Source: Mycobacteriales bacterium
GTDB taxonomy: Bacteria; Actinomycetota; Actinomycetes; JAFAQI01; DASSKL01
Length of the DNA stretch: 41,990 bases
Assembly: GCA_035690485.1 (NCBI GenBank)
Contig: DASSKL010000067.1
Span: forward strand, 1 to 41,990
Direction: 5' to 3'
Each line of letters opens with the position of its first letter. Position 1 is the stretch's first letter. A program made the translations under genes and the position numbers. The notes under the pieces are model-generated. The model made no database searches. It was given only the letters and a program-made list of their open reading frames with translations, and was not told the DNA's origin. This document shows, piece after piece, positions 38,277 through 41,990 of the stretch.

Positions 38277-38722
38277 GCCGCCGGTTGCGGCGAGCAGCTG
38301 ATGACGGAGCGGTCATCCCGCTGGTCCTCGTCTACGCCGCGATCGTCGCCGCGATGACGGTGGCCGCGATCGACGCCTCTGTCGCGTTCCTGTCCTGGCG
38401 CGGGCTCAACGGCGTCGCCGACGCCGCCGCCCTGCGCGCGGCCCAGGCGGTGGACGAAGCGAGCCTTTACGCCGGCGGCGGTGACGGCATCCTGCCGTTG
38501 TCGCAGGAGGCGGCGGAGCGCGCGGTCGCGGACTACCTCGCCGACTCGCCCGACGTCGAGTGGCGGGCCGCCGTCGCCGCCGACGGCCGCTCGGTGACCG
38601 TGACGGCCCGTCGCCAGGTGCACCTGCCGTTCGTGCGGATCCTGCAGGTCGTCGACTCCTCCTACGCCGACGGTCGGGTCCCGGTGGAGGCGACGGCTCG
38701 CGCCCGCGCGCCGATCCGATGA
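38270..38722 (+). CDS. TadE/TadG-like pseudopilin
   Basis: 150 residues. It starts with [16 protein letters not shown] and a membrane helix (about 14-36), then a domain with [12 protein letters not shown], the common pilus-assembly TadE/G N-terminal region. It lacks the large von Willebrand part of classic TadG. GTG 38270 was chosen; TTG 38273 overlapping the previous stop is possible. It is the last gene of the pilus unit, 22 bp before prfB. Confidence 0.78.
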   Translation: MLSRRLRRAADDGAVIPLVLVYAAIVAAMTVAAIDASVAFLSWRGLNGVADAAALRAAQAVDEASLYAGGGDGILPLSQEAAERAVADYLADSPDVEWRAAVAADGRSVTVTARRQVHLPFVRILQVVDSSYADGRVPVEATARARAPIR

Positions 38723-38730
38723 GACGGCAC

Positions 38731-38736
38731 TAGGCT
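38731..38736 (+). promoter_or_regulatory. -10 box (TAGGCT) for leaderless prfB
   Basis: TAGGCT ends 8 nt before GTG 38745 and no Shine-Dalgarno precedes the start, the same layout as manB and the zincin-like gene. Confidence 0.5.
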
Positions 38737-38744
38737 GGACATTC

Positions 38745-39848
38745 GTGACCGACCCCAGCGAGGAGCTCAAGGAGCTCGGCTCGACCCTGTCCTCGATCGA
38801 GGCGGTGGTCGACGTCGACCGGCTCCGCGGCGAGCTCGCCGATCTGGAGCAGCAGGCCGCGGACCCCGATCTGTGGAACGACCAGGAGCGGGCGCAGCAG
38901 GTCACCAGCCGGATGTCCTACGTCCGCACCGATCTCGAGCGCATCGCGGCGTTGCGCCGGCGGCTCGACGACCTCCTCGCTGCCGTCGAGCTCGACGACC
39001 CCGAGCTGCTCTCCGAGGCACTGCAGGACCTGCCCGCGCTGCGCCGCGACGTCGAGGCGCTCGAGGTGCGCACCCTGCTCTCCGGCGAGTACGACGCCCG
39101 CGAGGCGGTCGTCACGATCAACTCCCAGGCCGGCGGCGTGGACGCGGCCGACTGGGCCGAGATGCTGGTGCGGATGTACCTGCGCTGGGCGGAGCGGCAC
39201 GGCTACCCGACCGAGGTCTACGACACGTCGTACGCCGAAGAGGCCGGCATCAAGTCGGCGACCTTCGTCGTCCACTCGCCCTACGCCTACGGCACCTTGC
39301 AGGGGGAGCACGGCGTGCACCGGCTGGTGCGGATCTCGCCGTTCGACAACCAGGCCCGGCGCCAGACGTCGTTCGCGGGCGTCGACGTGACCCCGGTCGT
39401 GGAGCAGAGCGACCACGTCGAGATCCCGGACGACGACCTGCGGGTGGACGTGTTCCGGTCATCCGGTCCCGGCGGCCAGGGCGTCAACACGACCGACTCG
39501 GCGGTGCGGATCACCCATCTGCCCAGCGGGATCGTCGTGTCCTGCCAGAACGAGCGTTCGCAGATCCAGAACCGTGCCCGCGCCATGGAGGTGCTGCAGG
39601 CGAAGCTGCTCGAGCGCCGCCGGCAGGAGGAGGCCGCGGCGATGGACGCCTTGCGCGGGGAGACGCAGACGAGCTGGGGCAACCAGATCCGCAACTACGT
39701 GCTGCACCCGTACCAGATGGTGAAGGACACCCGCACCGACGAGGAGACGGGCAACGTCCATGCGGTGCTCGACGGCGACATCGACGCCTTCATCGAGGCC
39801 GAGATCCGCTGGCGGCAGCGCGGGGCCGCCGAAGCACGAAGGGCGTAA
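38745..39848 (+). CDS. prfB: Peptide chain release factor 2 (RF2)
   Basis: 367 residues. The tripeptide anticodon SPF at 198-200 is in [18 protein letters not shown], reading UGA/UAA, and the GGQ motif (243-245) in GPGGQGVN does peptide hydrolysis. The gene is one continuous frame with no programmed frameshift, as known in actinomycetes. GTG 38745 is preceded by a -10 box, not a Shine-Dalgarno. In many actinomycetes ftsE, ftsX and smpB follow, but here they do not. Confidence 0.97.
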   Translation: MTDPSEELKELGSTLSSIEAVVDVDRLRGELADLEQQAADPDLWNDQERAQQVTSRMSYVRTDLERIAALRRRLDDLLAAVELDDPELLSEALQDLPALRRDVEALEVRTLLSGEYDAREAVVTINSQAGGVDAADWAEMLVRMYLRWAERHGYPTEVYDTSYAEEAGIKSATFVVHSPYAYGTLQGEHGVHRLVRISPFDNQARRQTSFAGVDVTPVVEQSDHVEIPDDDLRVDVFRSSGPGGQGVNTTDSAVRITHLPSGIVVSCQNERSQIQNRARAMEVLQAKLLERRRQEEAAAMDALRGETQTSWGNQIRNYVLHPYQMVKDTRTDEETGNVHAVLDGDIDAFIEAEIRWRQRGAAEARRA

Positions 39849-39854
39849 CCCCAT

Positions 39855-39958
39855 GTCCTCGGCACCTACGAGGACTATGCCACTAGGCCGTTCGGCCCCA
39901 CTTTGCCGAGCAAAGCAGACACGGCTGGACATAAGCCGTCGATATATCGTGCGCGCGC
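39855..39958. repeat. Array of consecutive short hairpins downstream of prfB
   Basis: Within about 100 bp: GTCCTCG/CGAGGAC (39855-39875, loop 7), GGCC/GGCC (39886-39897, loop GTTC), CTTTGC/GCAAAG (39901-39915, loop 3), ACGGCT/AGCCGT (39921-39939, loop 7), the palindrome CGATATATCG (39940-39949) and GCGCGCGC (39951-39958). All stems are perfect. The first could end the prfB transcript; the whole run is unusual. It could also be a recombination or folded RNA element. Confidence 0.7.
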
Positions 39959-40041
39959 CTTGTCTCGTGCGGTCCTGATACATCACCCTGAGTACGCGCC
40001 GCGCACACACCGCGTAGGCGTCCCGCCGGGGGGGCACTGAT

Positions 40042-40140
40042 CCGCGACCGCAAGACGGTCACTTCCAGCCCACGGAACTGGAGGTCGCGGGGAGCCAGTG
40101 GTGAGACCGACCTCGGTACCGCTCGCATTGAGAGAGGTAC
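40042..40140 (+). ncRNA. Structured 5' leader with alternative stems hiding the ribosome binding site
   Basis: CCGCGACC (40042-40049) pairs with GGTCGCGG (40083-40090); inside it, GACCG (40046-40050) can pair instead with CGGTC (40056-40060). CTTCCAG/CTGGAGG (40062-40084) is another hairpin. Near the start codon GTACC (40116-40120) pairs with GGTAC (40136-40140) plus CTC/GAG, enclosing the Shine-Dalgarno GAGG (40134-40137); the competing hairpin ACCG/CGGT (40106-40117) uses part of the same bases. This looks like a switchable leader for the gene at 40145. Candidate only, family not recognised. Confidence 0.4.
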
Positions 40141-40144
40141 GTCG

Positions 40145-41990
40145 ATGGTCGGTATAGCTGGGCAACCGCGAGCCAAGAGGTTCGGTGCGGTGTTGCTCTC
40201 CCTTGGGCTCGTCACGTTGTTCCTACCGTTCCTCGGGGTGGGAGCCGCTCAGGCTGCCGTGCCGACCCAGATTCCGAGCGATTTCTTCACCGTTGTAGAT
40301 AGCGGTGGCGTCAATGACGTGGGGTCACAGCAGCGTGACCTCACGCAGATGGGTCGGGATGACAAGGACCCGTCTGTCTACAAGTTGTTCTGGAGTTGGG
40401 ATTCCACGGACCTCTGGACCGGCGCCGGCCAGACCGGCGATGCCTGCGCACTGTTTGACTCGAATGGCGACGGTAAGGTCAACTATGCTATTTGCGCGCA
40501 AATCAGCAATCCGAATGGCAATACCGGCAAGGTAACCATGACGGCGAATTCGCCCACCGCCTGGTCCTGCAACGACAGCAAGAACGACCGGTGCGCCGGT
40601 CCGGTGGCGCTGGCCTTTACCTCGAGTGACGTCATGTTCACGCCGCTAGGATCGCCTGATCCCTCCGGTGATTTGACGACGGCGACTGACCCGTTCCTTG
40701 GCGGCTCCAATTATCCGAATGATGCGACCGTCGAGGCTGTGATCAAGAAGTCGTTCATCAATGATGCCGAGATGGTCAACGTCTGCTCTTATCCGTCCAT
40801 TGCGAATGGTGTTAACAACGACCCGGGCGACTGCATCGTGAATCCCGGCGCCGGGTTCCTTGTTATTGAGAAGACCGCGAATGGTGGGACTGCGTCATTC
40901 CCGTTCGCCGTGAGTCCGAATCCGGGTGCCAGCCCCTACTCCATAACCCCGAATCTGGGCACCGACCCTAAGACCGGAAGTACAACTCCGATCTCCGCGC
41001 AGATCGGCACGTACGGAGTCTCTGAGAGTGTCCCGAGCGGATGGCTTCTGAATGGTCAGAGCTGCACCCTTGAAGATGCATCTCCCACGGGCACAGTGAG
41101 TGGTACGGGCGTTTCGGGCGTTGTGGTCGAGTCGGGCCGCATCACCACGTGTTCCTTCGAAGACACTAAGGCTGCTCCGGCTTTGTCGTTGACGAAGACT
41201 CCGACGCCGAAGACGTACGACGCGGTGGGGGACTCGATCAGCTACTCGCTGGTGGCGACGAACAGCGGCAACGTGACGTTGAGTTCGGTCTCGATCTCCG
41301 ACCCGAAGCTGGGGACGTTGACGGGTTGCACGCCGACCGCGCCGGCGACTTTGGCGCCGGGGGCCACGTTGACGTGTACGGGTTCGTACACGATCACGCA
41401 GGGGGATCTGGATGCGGGTCACGTGGACAACACGGCCACGGCAACCGGCACCTTCAACTCCAACGCCGTGACGGCGCAGGCCAGCGCGAGAGTCGCGGGC
41501 AATCAGAGCCCCGGCATTGCAATTGCAAAGTCTGCCGCGCCCACGACCTATAGCGGCGCTGGCGCATCGATCACGTACACCTACGTAGTGAGCAACACTG
41601 GGAACGTCACCCTGACCGGCCCGGTCACGGTCAGCGACGACAAGATCGGCAACCCGGTTGGCACGGCGTTCCAGTGCAGCGGTGTGGACCTCGCACCGGG
41701 GGGTTCCGTGACCTGCACAGCGCCATACGTGACTACCAATGGCGACGTCACGGCCGGCAAGGTGACCAATATGGCTACAGCAACGGCCGGTGGTATCACG
41801 TCCCAGCCCGCTACGGCGACGGTGACTTACACGGCACCGCCGCCGCCGCCTCCGCCGTCCAACCCGGGGATCGTTGTCCTGAGCCTGGCGAAGACGGCCA
41901 TCCCGGTGTCCGGCTCGGTGGTCCAGCCGGGTCAGACGATCAACTACACGGTGACTGTCAAGAACTCCGGCAATGCCGACGCACCTGGCG
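40145..41990 (+). CDS. Secreted surface protein with prealbumin-like and DUF7507/DUF11 repeats (3' partial)
   Basis: Frame open from ATG 40145 to the window end (615 residues so far). A signal peptide (about 1-38) has a basic start, hydrophobic core and A-Q-A-A cut region. Residues about 40-235 are an unrecognised domain with several cysteines and an EF-hand-like loop DSNGDGKVN (105-113). Residues about 237-342 resemble the prealbumin-like/SpaA fold. Then come Ig-like DUF7507/DUF11 repeats starting at about 342, 455 and 574, with S-Y-S-L-V-A-T-N-S-G-N-V-T-L type strands, linked by a Pro run. GAGG 7 nt before ATG is the binding site. GC is visibly lower than in neighbours. Probably a wall-bound adhesin or stalk; the anchor would lie beyond the window. 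Confidence 0.85.
   Translation, partial: MVGIAGQPRAKRFGAVLLSLGLVTLFLPFLGVGAAQAAVPTQIPSDFFTVVDSGGVNDVGSQQRDLTQMGRDDKDPSVYKLFWSWDSTDLWTGAGQTGDACALFDSNGDGKVNYAICAQISNPNGNTGKVTMTANSPTAWSCNDSKNDRCAGPVALAFTSSDVMFTPLGSPDPSGDLTTATDPFLGGSNYPNDATVEAVIKKSFINDAEMVNVCSYPSIANGVNNDPGDCIVNPGAGFLVIEKTANGGTASFPFAVSPNPGASPYSITPNLGTDPKTGSTTPISAQIGTYGVSESVPSGWLLNGQSCTLEDASPTGTVSGTGVSGVVVESGRITTCSFEDTKAAPALSLTKTPTPKTYDAVGDSISYSLVATNSGNVTLSSVSISDPKLGTLTGCTPTAPATLAPGATLTCTGSYTITQGDLDAGHVDNTATATGTFNSNAVTAQASARVAGNQSPGIAIAKSAAPTTYSGAGASITYTYVVSNTGNVTLTGPVTVSDDKIGNPVGTAFQCSGVDLAPGGSVTCTAPYVTTNGDVTAGKVTNMATATAGGITSQPATATVTYTAPPPPPPPSNPGIVVLSLAKTAIPVSGSVVQPGQTINYTVTVKNSGNADAPG

Noticed and set aside
39853-39978. Small ORF over the hairpin array
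   Set aside because: No Shine-Dalgarno or recognisable sequence; it is explained by the repeats.
40096-40112. Resemblance to the 3' core of the c-di-GMP-II riboswitch (AGTGGTGAGACCGACC), with CACTG/CAGTG pairing at 40035 and 40096
   Set aside because: The 5' half of that riboswitch, including its conserved pseudoknot partner, is not seen, and three of sixteen core positions differ. A covariance search would settle it.
40113-40126. T-box-like GGTACCGC before the adhesin
   Set aside because: No stem I, specifier loop or aminoacyl-tRNA or amino-acid gene; the match is short.

Overview
The window is a very GC-rich chromosomal stretch from an actinomycete (Actinomycetota). Diagnostic genes are a WhiB/WhmD iron-sulfur regulator, a coenzyme F420 synthase (CofH half), MtrA-MtrB-LpqB, DUF3499, DUF5719 and Rv3235-family proteins, a long-form ribosome hibernation factor and SecA1. 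Gene order over about 3.9-33 kb follows the region known from Mycobacterium tuberculosis as roughly Rv3260c (whiB2) to Rv3234c (tgs3). I cannot name the genus. The short AhcY and the Tad pilus genes suggest a lineage outside Mycobacterium and Streptomyces.

Layout. (1) 0-3.7 kb: the CofH part of F420 synthase and a long coiled-coil protein with a lysine/alanine-rich tail. (2) 3.8-14.1 kb: whiB, a large membrane glycosyltransferase, DUF5719, a degenerate zincin, DUF3499, a small zinc ribbon, manB, a Trm112-like protein, a PGI/PMI-type SIS protein and a CDF cation transporter; together these look like an envelope, mannose-sugar and developmental cluster. (3) 14.1-20.6 kb: ahcY-mtnA-mtrA-mtrB-lpqB, in which the last four junctions overlap. 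(4) 20.7-26.2 kb: comF, hpf, an orphan NarL-type regulator and secA. (5) 26.3-28.7 kb: Rv3235-like and LysM genes on the minus strand, a conserved hypothetical, and an excisionase-like HTH gene on the minus strand. (6) 28.8-38.7 kb: a Tad/Flp pilus system in two blocks (CpaB-like SAF protein and CpaE; then CpaF, TadB, TadC, a pilin and three TadE/G-like pseudopilins), split by a lipid cassette of wax ester synthase/DGAT, patatin and DUF6912. (7) 38.7 kb to the end: prfB, a run of small hairpins, a structured leader, and the start of a large secreted repeat protein with visibly lower GC, running off the window.

Most units are tightly packed with 4-bp ATGA/GTGA overlaps. Several genes start at GTG 7-8 nt after a TAGGCT-like -10 box, the arrangement expected of leaderless transcripts. 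No tRNA, rRNA, CRISPR array, insertion sequence or prophage was seen. The most unusual part is the right end: in many actinomycetes prfB is followed by ftsE-ftsX-smpB, but here it is followed by the hairpin array and a DUF7507/DUF11-type adhesin of different composition, preceded by a leader able to hide its own ribosome binding site. The second point of interest is a perfect 8-bp inverted repeat between the divergent HTH gene and the first Tad block.
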